Part shown: positions 33,896 through 42,907 of the stretch, in pieces
Layout of the letters: every line of letters starts with the position of its first letter
Numbering within the stretch: position 1 is the first letter of the stretch
NCBI RefSeq assembly: GCF_022346925.1
Contig: NZ_JAKRNJ010000011.1
Span: 1 to 54,250 of the forward strand
Length of the DNA stretch: 54,250 nucleotides
Source: Microvirga sp. ACRRW
Lineage (GTDB): Bacteria > Pseudomonadota > Alphaproteobacteria > Rhizobiales > Beijerinckiaceae
Direction of reading: 5' to 3'
The notes under the pieces: generated by a model
Database searches by the model: none
What the model saw: the letters and a program-made list of their open reading frames with translations, nothing else
Told to the model about the DNA's origin: nothing
Program-made: the position numbers and the translations under genes

Positions 33896-35503
33896 TTACA
33901 TCCTGAAAACGCCGAACTTCGTTTCAGGAATAGGCGCGTTCAGCGCGGCCGAGAAGGCCAGCGCCAGCACGCGGCGGGTTTCGGACGGCAGGATGATGCC
34001 GTCGTCCCAGAGGCGCGCGGTGGCATGATACGGGGAGCCTTCCTCCTCGTACTTGTTGCGGATCGGAGCCTTGAAGGCTTCCTCCTCGTCCGCGCTCCAG
34101 CTTTTGCCCTCGGCCTCGATGTTGTCGCGGCGGACGGTGGCCAGAACGCTCGCAGCCTGCTCGCCGCCCATCACCGAAATGCGGGAATTCGGCCAAGTGA
34201 ACAGGAAACGCGGAGAATAGGCGCGGCCGCACATGCCGTAATTGCCTGCGCCGAACGAACCGCCGACGAGCAGCGTGATCTTCGGCACCTGCGCGCAGGC
34301 CACCGCCGTCACGAGCTTCGCCCCGTCCTTGGCGATACCGCCCGCTTCATACTGGCTGCCCACCATGAAGCCGGAGATGTTCTGCAGGAAGAGCAGCGGA
34401 ATGCGCCGCTGGCAGCACAGCTCGATGAAATGCGCGCCTTTCAGCGCGCTCTCCGAAAACAGGATGCCATTATTGGCGATGATGCCGACCGGCATGCCCC
34501 AGATCCGGGCAAAACCCGTCACGAGCGTCGTGCCGTAAAGCCGCTTGAACTCATCGAACTCGGAGCCGTCCACGAGACGCGCGATCACTTCGCGGATGTC
34601 ATACTGCTTCTTGAGATCGGTCGGCACGATCCCATCGAGATCGTCGATGGAATATTTCGGCTCGACCGGTTCGGCGATGTCGATGTCGATAGTCTTGCGC
34701 GTATTCAGCGTGCCGACGATGCGGCGCACGATGGCGAGCGCGTGCACGTCGTCGGTGGCATAATGATCCGCCACGCCCGACTGGCGCGCATGCACATCCG
34801 CTCCGCCGAGATCTTCCGCGGACACCACCTCGCCGGTCGCAGCCTTCACGAGCGGGGGGCCACCGAGGAAGATCGTGCCTTGGCGGCGCACGATGATGGT
34901 CTCGTCCGACATGGCGGGCACATAGGCCCCGCCTGCAGTGCAGGAGCCCATGACGCAGGCGATCTGCGGAATGCCCATCGAGGAGAGCGTCGCCTGGTTG
35001 TAGAAGATGCGGCCGAAATGCTCGCGGTCAGGGAACACATCCGTCTGGTGAGGCAGGTTCGCGCCGCCGGAATCGACCAGGTAGATGCAAGGCAGACGGT
35101 TCTCGCGCGCGATCTCCTGCGCACGCAGATGCTTCTTCACCGTCATCGGATAATAGGTGCCGCCTTTGATCGTCGAGTCGTTGCAGACGATCATGACCTC
35201 ACGGCCTTCGACGCGTCCGATGCCGGTGATGATGCCGGCGCCGTGGATCGCATCCTCATACATGCCGTGAGCGGCGAGAGAGCCGAGTTCCAGGAAGGGC
35301 GCGCCAGGATCGAGCAGGCGCGTCACCCGCTCGCGCGGCAGAAGCTTGCCGCGGGCAAGATGGCGCTCGCGCGCCTTCGCAGGTCCGCCTTCGGCGACAG
35401 CCTGCCGCTTGGCCTGGAGCTCCTGGGCGAGATCCGCCCAGGCGGCGCGGTTCGCCCGCGCGTTGTCCGAAGAAAGATCGGCAGAAGTGGGGATAACGGG
35501 CAC
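33896..35503 (-). CDS. mccB: Methylcrotonoyl-CoA carboxylase beta subunit
   Basis: 535 residues of the acyl-CoA carboxyltransferase family, the size and order of MccB: N-domain with [53 protein letters not shown], the acyl-CoA-site [16 protein letters not shown], and the C-domain [29 protein letters not shown] with [21 protein letters not shown]. It carries carboxyl transfer from biotin to 3-methylcrotonyl-CoA in leucine degradation. Start is GTG at 35503 with AGGGAG eight bases upstream. The biotin-bearing alpha subunit (mccA) is not adjacent, and ivd lies 6 kb away. Confidence 0.93.
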   Translation of the reverse strand: MPVIPTSADLSSDNARANRAAWADLAQELQAKRQAVAEGGPAKARERHLARGKLLPRERVTRLLDPGAPFLELGSLAAHGMYEDAIHGAGIITGIGRVEGREVMIVCNDSTIKGGTYYPMTVKKHLRAQEIARENRLPCIYLVDSGGANLPHQTDVFPDREHFGRIFYNQATLSSMGIPQIACVMGSCTAGGAYVPAMSDETIIVRRQGTIFLGGPPLVKAATGEVVSAEDLGGADVHARQSGVADHYATDDVHALAIVRRIVGTLNTRKTIDIDIAEPVEPKYSIDDLDGIVPTDLKKQYDIREVIARLVDGSEFDEFKRLYGTTLVTGFARIWGMPVGIIANNGILFSESALKGAHFIELCCQRRIPLLFLQNISGFMVGSQYEAGGIAKDGAKLVTAVACAQVPKITLLVGGSFGAGNYGMCGRAYSPRFLFTWPNSRISVMGGEQAASVLATVRRDNIEAEGKSWSADEEEAFKAPIRNKYEEEGSPYHATARLWDDGIILPSETRRVLALAFSAALNAPIPETKFGVFRM

Positions 35504-35589
35504 GGCGTAGGCTCCCTGAATTTTTATGGCTCCTGCACGGCAGAACCGTGGGGCTCTCCGTCAGTAGCTGGGACCAGGGAGCCCGGCAA

Positions 35590-35607
35590 CTCCGCCATCA
35601 GGCGGAG
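35590..35607 (-). terminator. Hairpin after the small lipoprotein gene
   Basis: A 7-bp stem (35590-35596 with 35601-35607) and ATCA loop starting four bases after the minus-strand lipoprotein stop at 35611. No T-run. Low confidence. Confidence 0.3.
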
Positions 35608-35610
35608 CGA

Positions 35611-35934
35611 TTAGCCTTTCGCACGAATGACGGTCTCGCGCGCCTCGCCGGGGCCGCAGCGATAAGCGATGCCGCGCACGAGCGACCAGTCCTGCGTGGT
35701 CTGCTGGAGGTAGAGGTGTGTGCCGCCCAGAGCGACCACAGCCTCTTTCATGCTGTCCGTGGCGGAGCCGAAGCCGGGGGTGGTCGGCACCACGGGGCTC
35801 ACCTCTCCCAAATTCTGGCAGACGCGGACGTCAGCCGGCGAATCGACGATGTGGATCAGATCCTCGGGATCGGGATGGTAGCCACAGGCTGAAACGCCTA
35901 CGAAAAGGAGAGAGGCAAGGAGAATGCGTTGCAT
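35611..35934 (-). CDS. Small lipoprotein, DUF4156-like
   Basis: 107 residues: a lipoprotein signal MQRILLASLLFVGVSAC with lipobox VSAC (Cys17), then a small domain with two further cysteines (RVCQNLGEVSPVV and YRCGPGEAR) and the ALGGTHLYLQQ strand typical of DUF4156/RcsF-like lipoproteins. Envelope location is clear; function is unknown, with a possible link to envelope stress sensing by analogy only. Lies between mccB and lipB on the same strand, with separate transcription likely. Confidence 0.7.
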   Translation of the reverse strand: MQRILLASLLFVGVSACGYHPDPEDLIHIVDSPADVRVCQNLGEVSPVVPTTPGFGSATDSMKEAVVALGGTHLYLQQTTQDWSLVRGIAYRCGPGEARETVIRAKG

Positions 35935-36030
35935 GAAATGTCCGCCAATAAGTCAGCTGTTCGCTCTAGCTTAGAGCACGAAGCGGCTTTGAGGAGAAGC
36001 CTGACCATGGCAGATGTGAAAAACTGCCAC

Positions 36031-36762
36031 TCAGTTGCCGGAAGGTAACGACACCTCCACCCTTTCGGTGGGTCCGAAAATATCCTCGAAAGCCTTGCGC
36101 ATCACCGCATCGACCTCGGGCATGGTGACGGGAATCCCAAGGTCCACAAGGCTGGTGACCCCGTGCTGCGTGACGCCGCATGGAACGATGCCCGTAAAAT
36201 GCGAGAGATCCGGCTCCACGTTCAGGCTGATCCCATGATAGGTCGCCCAGCGCCGGACACGGATGCCGATGGCGGCGATCTTGTCTTCCGAGGCCTCTCC
36301 CTTGTCGGGCCGGCGCACCCACACGCCCACACGGTCCTCCCGCCGCTCGCCTCGGATGTTGAAGTCCGCGAGCGTCCCGATCAGCCAAGTTTCGAGGGCC
36401 GCCACATAACGGCGCAGGTCGGGAGTGCGGCGTTTCAGGTCCAGCATCACATAGGCAACCCGCTGGCCGGGCCCATGATAGGTGTATTGCCCTCCCCGTC
36501 CCGTCTGATGGACCGGAAAACGGTTCGGATCGACCAGGTCGGAAGCCTGAGCCGAGGTGCCTGCCGTATAAAGCGGCGGGTGCTCCACGAGCCAGACGAG
36601 CTCCCGCGCCCGGCCCTCGGCAATCGCCTCAGCCCGCGCTTCCATGAACGCAACGGCCCGATCATAGGGCGTCAGCCCTTCGGTGATGGCCCATTCCACG
36701 GGCTCGGAGCCGTTTTCGCTCAGGAATCGATCAGCCAAGCTGTCGCGCGGATTCGCCACCAC
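36031..36762 (-). CDS. lipB: Lipoyl(octanoyl) transferase
   Basis: 243 residues. Transfers octanoyl from acyl carrier protein to lipoyl domains of E2 subunits and GcvH. Conserved features: [11 protein letters not shown] (61-71), [12 protein letters not shown] (89-100), the catalytic Lys161 in [20 protein letters not shown], and the catalytic Cys195 in [10 protein letters not shown]. The start is GTG at 36762, preceded by AAGG. It is followed within 15 bases by another GTG. Full length. Confidence 0.95.
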   Translation of the reverse strand: MVANPRDSLADRFLSENGSEPVEWAITEGLTPYDRAVAFMEARAEAIAEGRARELVWLVEHPPLYTAGTSAQASDLVDPNRFPVHQTGRGGQYTYHGPGQRVAYVMLDLKRRTPDLRRYVAALETWLIGTLADFNIRGERREDRVGVWVRRPDKGEASEDKIAAIGIRVRRWATYHGISLNVEPDLSHFTGIVPCGVTQHGVTSLVDLGIPVTMPEVDAVMRKAFEDIFGPTERVEVSLPSGN

Positions 36763-36989
36763 TTCACCTTCTGCTCATGGGGAGGGTGTTGTGCTCCCGG
36801 ATAAGCCCGAGGGTCAACACGAGATCCCATCGGATCGCCCTTCATATAGTGATTGCAGATGCGGTCATGCACACCCTGCAGGACGAATTGTCGAGTTTCT
36901 CGACAGATTGCAAAGATGGGCTTGCGGTGCCCGAATTCATCTGTTAGATCGACCGCCTCTTCAGGAGAAACCCTCCTGAAACCGAGTTC

Positions 36990-37074
36990 GCGGTCATGGC
37001 GGAATTGGTAGACGCACTACCTTGAGGTGGTAGCGGGGAGACCCGTGGAGGTTCGAGTCCTCTTGACCGCACCA
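36990..37074 (+). tRNA. tRNA-Leu (anticodon GAG)
   Basis: 85 bases including encoded CCA. The acceptor stem GCGGTCA (36990-36996) pairs with TGACCGC (37064-37070). The anticodon stem CTACC pairs with GGTAG around a TTGAGGT loop, with anticodon GAG in the standard position. A long variable arm (CGGG/CCCG) marks it as class II leucine. The T arm contains TTCGAGT. Confidence 0.97.
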
Positions 37075-37102
37075 ATCTTTCGACGCTCGATGTGTCGATG
37101 GC

Positions 37103-37130
37103 AAAAAGGCCCCTTTCCGGGGCCTTTTTT
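37103..37130 (+). terminator. Intrinsic terminator after tRNA-Leu
   Basis: An 11-bp stem (37103-37113 with 37119-37129), loop TTTCC, with an A-run before and T-run after. A textbook intrinsic terminator 28 bases after the tRNA end. Confidence 0.95.
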
Positions 37131-37297
37131 GTTGCCATATTGAGCATCCGCTCCAGGTTTTTGAACACGCTTTCACAAGCCTGAATCAATCTTACAAAAA
37201 CGACGACTAAACGATTCCCTGAACGAGGCTTTTCAGGCGCATTGCATCGGCGCGCGCGCGCACCTAAAAGGCCCCAACAATCTCCAAGGACAGGCTC

Positions 37298-38722
37298 ATG
37301 ATGGAAGTCGAAAACAACACGACTCTTCCACCGCCCGAAGGGCCGGGTCCTCAGACGCTCGCCTTCAGAGACGAAGAAGGCGAACTCAATCCGGAATTCC
37401 TGGCCGCCGCAGCCGACGCCATCGAGGCATCCGAGGCCGAGCGCCTCCGGGCGCTGGTGGAGGACTTTCACGAATCCGAGCTCGGTGACCTGCTCGAAGC
37501 CCTAGAGCCGGAGCAGCGCCCTCGCCTGATCGAACTTCTCGGATCGGCCTTCGACTTCACTGCGCTGACCGAGGTGGACGAGGCCGTCCGCGAGGAGATC
37601 CTCGAGGAGCTCGAAACCGCGACCGTCGCGGAAGGCGTGCGCGACCTCGATTCCGATGACGCCGTCACCATTCTCGAAAGCCTTCCCGAGGAAGAGAAGG
37701 CGGAAGTTCTCGAACAACTCCCGGCCATGGAACGCGTCGCGCTCCAGCGCTCCCTCGATTATCCCGAGGACAGCGCCGGACGGCGCATGCAGACCGAGTT
37801 CATCGCCGTGCCGCCGTTCTGGACGGTGGGGCAGACCATCGACTTCATGCGCGAGACGGCGGACCTGCCGGAGACCTTCTACGAGATTTTCGTCATCGAT
37901 CCCGCGGGCCACCTCCTCGGCGCTGCCGCCCTCGACAGGCTTCTGCGCTCCAAGCGTCCCGTCACGATCCAGGAGATCATGGACGACGAGCCGGATCGGG
38001 TGGAAGCCACCGACCATCAGGAGGACGTCGCCCGCCTCTTCGAGCGCTTCAACCTCGTCTCCGCCGCCGTGGTGGATGAGGAGAACCGCCTCGTCGGCAC
38101 GATCCTTGTCGACGACATCGTCGACGTGCTCGAGGAAGAGGCCGATGCGGACATCAAGCAGCTCGGCGGCGTGAAGTCGGACGAAGAGCTATCTGACACC
38201 GTCCTCTACACGCAGCGCAGCCGCTTCCCCTGGCTCTTCGCCAATATGTGCACGGCTTTCCTCGCGGCGGGGGTCATCCGCATGTTCGAGGACTCGATCC
38301 AGCATATGGTGGCGCTCGCGATCCTCATGCCCATCGTCGCCTCCATGGGCGGCAATGCCGGCACGCAGACCATGACCGTGACCGTCCGTGCGCTCGCGAC
38401 CCGTGACCTCGGACGCTCGAACGCCTGGCGCATCATTACCCGCGAGGCGGCGGTGGGTCTTCTCAACGGTCTCATCTTCGCATGTATACTGGGCGGCTTG
38501 GCGTCTCTGTGGTTCCAGACCCCGGAAATCGGCTTGGTGATCGGCCTCGCGCTTATCACGGTGCTGGTGTTTGCGGCGCTCGGCGGCATCCTTGTGCCCT
38601 TGAGCCTTAACCGTTTGGGGGTAGACCCGGCTGTCTCTTCCGGGCCTTTCGTCACCACAATTACCGATATCGTGGGCTTCTTCTCCTTCTTAGGAATAGC
38701 AACGCTGTGGTTTAACCTGTAA
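37298..38722 (+). CDS. mgtE: Magnesium transporter MgtE
   Basis: 474 residues with the MgtE layout. A cytoplasmic N-domain (about 30-140, with DLDSDDAVTILESLPEEEKAEVLEQL) is followed by tandem CBS domains (about 150-270), a connecting helix and five membrane helices from about 305. The pore motif GNAGTQTMTV appears in the first part, and the family end SLNRLGVDPAVSSGPFVTTITDIVGFFSFLGIA is intact. It imports Mg2+ (and perhaps Co2+), gated by magnesium binding to N-CBS domains. Two adjacent ATGs; AAGGA precedes the first. No M-box riboswitch was recognised upstream. Confidence 0.95.
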   Translation: MMEVENNTTLPPPEGPGPQTLAFRDEEGELNPEFLAAAADAIEASEAERLRALVEDFHESELGDLLEALEPEQRPRLIELLGSAFDFTALTEVDEAVREEILEELETATVAEGVRDLDSDDAVTILESLPEEEKAEVLEQLPAMERVALQRSLDYPEDSAGRRMQTEFIAVPPFWTVGQTIDFMRETADLPETFYEIFVIDPAGHLLGAAALDRLLRSKRPVTIQEIMDDEPDRVEATDHQEDVARLFERFNLVSAAVVDEENRLVGTILVDDIVDVLEEEADADIKQLGGVKSDEELSDTVLYTQRSRFPWLFANMCTAFLAAGVIRMFEDSIQHMVALAILMPIVASMGGNAGTQTMTVTVRALATRDLGRSNAWRIITREAAVGLLNGLIFACILGGLASLWFQTPEIGLVIGLALITVLVFAALGGILVPLSLNRLGVDPAVSSGPFVTTITDIVGFFSFLGIATLWFNL

Positions 38723-38816
38723 TCCGATTGCAAAGAGCGGGATTGTAAGGGGGTTGTTAACCCGGTTCGGGCATCCCTGATGCGATCAAGTTCTGCGTTC
38801 ATTACAGATAAGCCCG

Positions 38817-39722
38817 ATGAAGACACGCCGCCGTTCCTCCCGCCGCTCCAAAAGCTCCGGCCTGACGACGTTCCTTCGGGCAGCGCGTTTTGGCGCCCTG
38901 GCCACGATCGCCCTGGGGCTCGCCTCCTGCGCCGTCGCGCCGAGCATGACGTCCAGCCGCTATCCCGCGAAGAGCGATGCCCGTCCGCATCACGGTGTGG
39001 CCAAGGCTCATCGCCTGCCGATCCACGGGGTCGACATTTCCAAGTGGCAAGGACAGGTGGATTGGGCCTCCTTGCGCCAGGCCGGCACGCAGTTCGCCTT
39101 CATCAAGGCGACGGAAGGCGGCGACCACATCGACAGCAAGTTCCACGAAAACTGGCAGGCCGCGAAGCGCGCGGGCGTTCCTCGGGGAGCCTATCACTTC
39201 GTGTATTGGTGCCGCCCGGCCCATGAGCAGGCCGCCTGGTTCAAGAGGAATGTCCCCAACGACCCGGATGCCCTGCCCCCGGTCCTCGACGTGGAATGGA
39301 ACGGCCAGTCCGTGAACTGCCCGAAGAAGGTTCCGCGCGAGCAGGCGCTTGCCATGATCAATGTGATGCTGCGCGAGATGGAAGCCCATACCGGCAAGCG
39401 TCCGATCATCTACACGGACATCACCTTCCACCAGGAAATCCTGGAGGGTGAGTTTAACGATTATCCCTACTGGATCCGCAGCACCGCGGCGGAACCCCAC
39501 GAGCGCTACAACAACCGTCGCTGGACCTTCTGGCAGTTCACCACCACTGGCCGCGTTCCTGGCGTGAGCGGTGACGTGGATCGTAACACCTTCTACGGCA
39601 CCGAGAACCAATGGCGCATGTTCGTTCAGAGCGCCTGCGACCCGCGCGACTACCGCAGGCTCGCGGTCGCTGGTCGATGCCAGGCCCTGGACACGGTCCA
39701 GACGGCCAGCATCGACGAGTAA
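38817..39722 (+). CDS. GH25 lysozyme-like lipoprotein (N-acetylmuramidase)
   Basis: 301 residues. A basic N-terminus and hydrophobic stretch end in lipobox LASC (Cys38). The GH25 catalytic barrel follows (about 68-280) with the conserved blocks GVDISKWQGQVDW, IKATEGGDHID, GAYHFVYWCRPAHEQAAWF and PVLDVEWNG carrying the catalytic Asp-x-Glu pair, and RPIIYTDITFHQ. Cleaves peptidoglycan glycan strands. Anchoring in the outer envelope suggests cell-wall remodelling rather than a phage endolysin. Separated from mgtE by 94 bases. Confidence 0.88.
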   Translation: MKTRRRSSRRSKSSGLTTFLRAARFGALATIALGLASCAVAPSMTSSRYPAKSDARPHHGVAKAHRLPIHGVDISKWQGQVDWASLRQAGTQFAFIKATEGGDHIDSKFHENWQAAKRAGVPRGAYHFVYWCRPAHEQAAWFKRNVPNDPDALPPVLDVEWNGQSVNCPKKVPREQALAMINVMLREMEAHTGKRPIIYTDITFHQEILEGEFNDYPYWIRSTAAEPHERYNNRRWTFWQFTTTGRVPGVSGDVDRNTFYGTENQWRMFVQSACDPRDYRRLAVAGRCQALDTVQTASIDE

Positions 39723-39760
39723 CGAGCACTATCCTCCACAGAGCTTCAAAAGCTTATTCA

Positions 39761-39786
39761 AAGGCGCCCCCCGAGGCGCCTTTTTC
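39761..39786 (+). terminator. Intrinsic terminator of the GH25 gene
   Basis: A 9-bp stem (39761-39769 with 39776-39784), six-base loop, ending in a T-run. It lies 38 bases after the stop. Confidence 0.85.
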
Positions 39787-39911
39787 ATTTTTGAGCATGT
39801 CCTGGCTCCGTAGCTGAAAAGCTGTTCTTGTTCCCTGTGTTTAGACACGTTATAACAAATTTACATTTTCCAACTTCCGTTGCTCATATTCCTTCGATTG
39901 GCCATGCATCC

Positions 39912-41546
39912 ATGAGTGATCCCAAGCTCTTAGACCTTTCCGATGGCCCTATTAACACTGTCTATGTGTGGCATCCCTCCATGCAGGACAGGTTCATTCT
40001 GGATGTCGGCGGCTATGATGAGGTGATCATCGGGCGGTTCACCGGCGACATCACATGGTCGCGCGTGGCGGGCGGCAAGGACCTCATGCTGAAGATCAAC
40101 GGCAGGACCTTGTATGCGGCAGGGTTCTTCGAGGAAGCCACCGGAGTTGAGCTGTTCACCTTTGCTGACGGCACGGCGATAACCCGCGCAGCGATCATGC
40201 AGATGCTTCCCACGCCAACCGGCGAAGAGGTATGGATCGTCGGCAAGGATAACAGCAATTTTGAGGCCCTGACCGGAACGGAGTTCAATGACACGCTCAA
40301 TGGCGGCGCGGGCAAGGATCTCCTCGAAGGCGGCTACGGCGATGACACTTATATCTGGGCGCCTGGCTTTGGCAGCGACATCGTGCGCGATTATGGCGGG
40401 CAGGACAAAGTCATCGTTCATGCTTCGCCGGATCAACTGAAATTTTACACGGCGCTCGGTGATAAAGGCGCCCCGCTCATCATCCAGTTCGGCAATCATG
40501 TGAGCGAACGCCTCTACATCGAAGGCTATTTCAATGATGAGCCTTACAAGAACGGGCAGATCGAGCTGATCGTGTTCTCGGACGGGTCCGCATGGACCTT
40601 GGAGGACATCCTCGCTGTCGTGCAGGAAGTTCCGGTAGAACAACCTCACACCACTCCGCCTCCCCCGCCTTTGGAAGGCCGCCTGATCCTCGGCACATCC
40701 AACAACGATACGCTTGAAGGCACGACGGCCCACGACACCCTCGACGGCGGTGCGGCCGACGACCTGATGAAGGGCGGAGCCGGAAACGATGTGTATCGCT
40801 GGGCCTTCGGCAGCGGCAACGACACGATTTCGGATTCCCGCGGCACGGATACCTTGAGCATCCACGCCAACGCGTCCCAGATTCAGGTCGCCGCGACCGG
40901 AACGGACAGCGAAGACCTTCTGATCTCCCTGCACGATCAGAAGATTCTCATCGAGAACTACTTTCTGACCTCGGAGGATGGCGGCACCATCGAGAATATC
41001 GTGTTCTCGGACGGGCAGGTCTGGCAGATCAATGATGTCTGGAACCGCCTGCAGATCGATACCGGCAGCGCTCTGAATGATGTCATCTACGGCAACAGCG
41101 GAAAGAACAACCTGAAAGGCAATGACGGGCACGATGTTCTTGTCGGAAGGGCCGGCAATGACGTCCTCAACGGCGGCAAGGGCAACGACAAGCTCGTCGG
41201 GGGGCTCGGCGTCGACACCCTGACAGGCGGCACGGGCAAGGACGTATTCGTCTTCGGCAAGAGCGATACCGGCATCGGCAAGAAGCGCGACGTCATCACG
41301 GACTTCAAGCGCAGCGACGACAAGCTCGACCTGAGCGGCATCGACGCCAACAGCAGGACCAAAGCCGACAACGCTTTCACCAAGCTGCTCTCCGCCAAGC
41401 AGAAGTTCACGGCGGCAGGCCAGATGCGCTACGATTCCAAGACAGGCATCCTGTCACTCAACACCGACAAGGATGCCGCGGCAGAATACGAGATCATGCT
41501 CAAGAACAAGCCTGCCGTCCTCAAGCTTAACGACTTCATTCTCTGA
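39912..41546 (+). CDS. RTX protein with HCBP-related domains, type I secretion substrate
   Basis: About 544 residues without signal peptide. Two haemolysin-type calcium-binding-related units are visible. The first is near 75-250 (GSDIVRDYGGQDKVIVHAS, then SERLYIEGYFNDE and IELIVFSDGSAWTLEDI). The second is near 270-395 (GNDTISDSRGTDTL and IENIVFSDGQVWQINDV), and a proline-rich linker (PPPPPL) separates them. An RTX cluster (about 395-445) and a serralysin-type C-terminal domain (RDVITDFKRSDDKLDLSGI) follow. It ends LKLNDFIL, a secretion-type tail. ATG 39912 chosen; 39828 is also in frame. No ribosome-binding site is clear for either. Confidence 0.83.
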   Translation: MSDPKLLDLSDGPINTVYVWHPSMQDRFILDVGGYDEVIIGRFTGDITWSRVAGGKDLMLKINGRTLYAAGFFEEATGVELFTFADGTAITRAAIMQMLPTPTGEEVWIVGKDNSNFEALTGTEFNDTLNGGAGKDLLEGGYGDDTYIWAPGFGSDIVRDYGGQDKVIVHASPDQLKFYTALGDKGAPLIIQFGNHVSERLYIEGYFNDEPYKNGQIELIVFSDGSAWTLEDILAVVQEVPVEQPHTTPPPPPLEGRLILGTSNNDTLEGTTAHDTLDGGAADDLMKGGAGNDVYRWAFGSGNDTISDSRGTDTLSIHANASQIQVAATGTDSEDLLISLHDQKILIENYFLTSEDGGTIENIVFSDGQVWQINDVWNRLQIDTGSALNDVIYGNSGKNNLKGNDGHDVLVGRAGNDVLNGGKGNDKLVGGLGVDTLTGGTGKDVFVFGKSDTGIGKKRDVITDFKRSDDKLDLSGIDANSRTKADNAFTKLLSAKQKFTAAGQMRYDSKTGILSLNTDKDAAAEYEIMLKNKPAVLKLNDFIL

Positions 41547-41573
41547 TCGTCGCGATCAGGGCTTGAGGCCTCC

Positions 41574-41605
41574 AAACTCCCCTGCCTCTGGCCGGGGAGT
41601 TTTTT
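41574..41605 (+). terminator. Intrinsic terminator of the RTX gene
   Basis: A 9-bp stem (41574-41582 with 41594-41602) and 11-base loop with a T-run at the end. It is 28 bases past the stop. Confidence 0.8.
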
Positions 41606-41734
41606 CGTCTCAGCCTTCGACCAATTTCTCCCTCGTCCCCGCTTGAAAAGGTCAGCACTGCTGTCCAAGATGATGGCAGAACGACAAGCGATCCGCGGCG
41701 CAACGACGCCAGTGGGCATGTGGAGGGACTGACA

Positions 41735-42907
41735 ATGCTGCCGAACGCCGCAAAAGCCTTCAATTTCGACCTCGGCGAGACCGCCGACGCCATCCGCGAG
41801 ACCGTGCGAGACTTCGCCCAGGAGAAGATCGCGCCCCGCGCCGAGGAGATCGACCGCACGAACCAGTTCCCGCGCGATCTCTGGCCCCAGATGGGCGAAC
41901 TCGGCCTACACGGCATCACGGTCGAGGAAGAATACGGCGGCACTGGCCTCGGCTATCTCGAGCACGTGATCGCGATGGAGGAAGTTTCCCGCGCCTCCGC
42001 CTCGGTCGGCCTGTCCTACGGCGCGCATTCCAATCTCTGCGTCAACCAGATCCGCCGCAACGGCACCGCCGAGCAGAAGCGCCGCTATCTGCCCAAGCTC
42101 ATCTCCGGCGAGCATGTGGGCGCGCTCGCCATGTCGGAACCCGGCTCGGGCTCGGACGTGGTGTCCATGCGCACCCGTGCCGAGAAGCGCGGCGACCGCT
42201 ATGTGCTCAACGGCAACAAGATGTGGATCACCAACGGTCCCACCGCCGAGACCCTCGTGGTCTATGCCAAGACCGATCCGGAAGCCGGTCCGCGCGGCAT
42301 GACGGCCTTCCTCATCGAGAAGGGCTTCAAGGGCTTTTCCACGCACCAGAAGCTCGACAAGCTCGGCATGCGCGGCTCAGACACCTGCGAGTTGGTGTTC
42401 GAGGATTGCGAAGTGCCGGAGGAAAACGTGCTCGGTCAGGTCGGGAAGGGCGTGAACGTGCTCATGTCCGGCCTCGACTATGAGCGCGCGGTGCTGGCGG
42501 CTGGCTCCACGGGCATCATGCAGGCCTGCATGGATGTGGTGCTGCCTTACATTCACGAGCGCAAGCAGTTCGGCCAGGCCATCGGCGAGTTCCAGCTCGT
42601 GCAGGGCAAGGTCGCCGACATGTATGTGACGATGAACGCGGCCAAGGCATACGTTTATGCGGTAGCCAAGGCCTGCGACCGGGGTGAGACGACCCGCGAG
42701 GACGCAGCCGGCGCGATCCTCTACGCCGCCGAGAACGCCACCAAGATGGCGCTCGACGCAATCCAGCTTCTTGGCGGCAACGGCTACATCAACGATTATC
42801 CGACGGGACGCTTGCTTCGCGACGCTAAGTTGTACGAGATAGGAGCAGGCACGTCTGAGATTCGACGCATGCTCATAGGGCGCGAGCTATTCGCAAAAAC
42901 AGCCTAG
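41735..42907 (+). CDS. ivd: Isovaleryl-CoA dehydrogenase (3' end replaced by imported sequence)
   Basis: 390 residues. An FAD acyl-CoA dehydrogenase acting in leucine degradation upstream of methylcrotonoyl-CoA carboxylase. The catalytic base is Glu250 in [11 protein letters not shown], the position used by isovaleryl-CoA dehydrogenase, while the usual C-terminal Glu is replaced in [15 protein letters not shown] and substrate blocks [15 protein letters not shown] and [18 protein letters not shown] are intact. GGAGGG precedes ATG 41735. From about 42805 onward codons turn AT-rich (TTG, ATA, GGA, CGA, CTA, AAA), and the original end of the gene survives at 44688-44729, so the last 30 or so codons were replaced. 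Confidence 0.93.
   Translation: MLPNAAKAFNFDLGETADAIRETVRDFAQEKIAPRAEEIDRTNQFPRDLWPQMGELGLHGITVEEEYGGTGLGYLEHVIAMEEVSRASASVGLSYGAHSNLCVNQIRRNGTAEQKRRYLPKLISGEHVGALAMSEPGSGSDVVSMRTRAEKRGDRYVLNGNKMWITNGPTAETLVVYAKTDPEAGPRGMTAFLIEKGFKGFSTHQKLDKLGMRGSDTCELVFEDCEVPEENVLGQVGKGVNVLMSGLDYERAVLAAGSTGIMQACMDVVLPYIHERKQFGQAIGEFQLVQGKVADMYVTMNAAKAYVYAVAKACDRGETTREDAAGAILYAAENATKMALDAIQLLGGNGYINDYPTGRLLRDAKLYEIGAGTSEIRRMLIGRELFAKTA

Noticed and set aside
33683..35614. Long plus-strand frame (about 640 codons) opposite mccB
   Set aside because: Shadow of a well-conserved carboxylase gene, composition unlike a real protein.
36990..37074. tRNA gene as the attachment site of an island
   Set aside because: The tRNA is intact, and no second copy of its 3' end or an integrase was seen in the window.
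37131..37297. Possible M-box or other Mg2+ riboswitch before mgtE
   Set aside because: I could not find the conserved M-box elements. Only a GCGCGCGCGCGC tract (37250-37261) and short inverted bits are seen.
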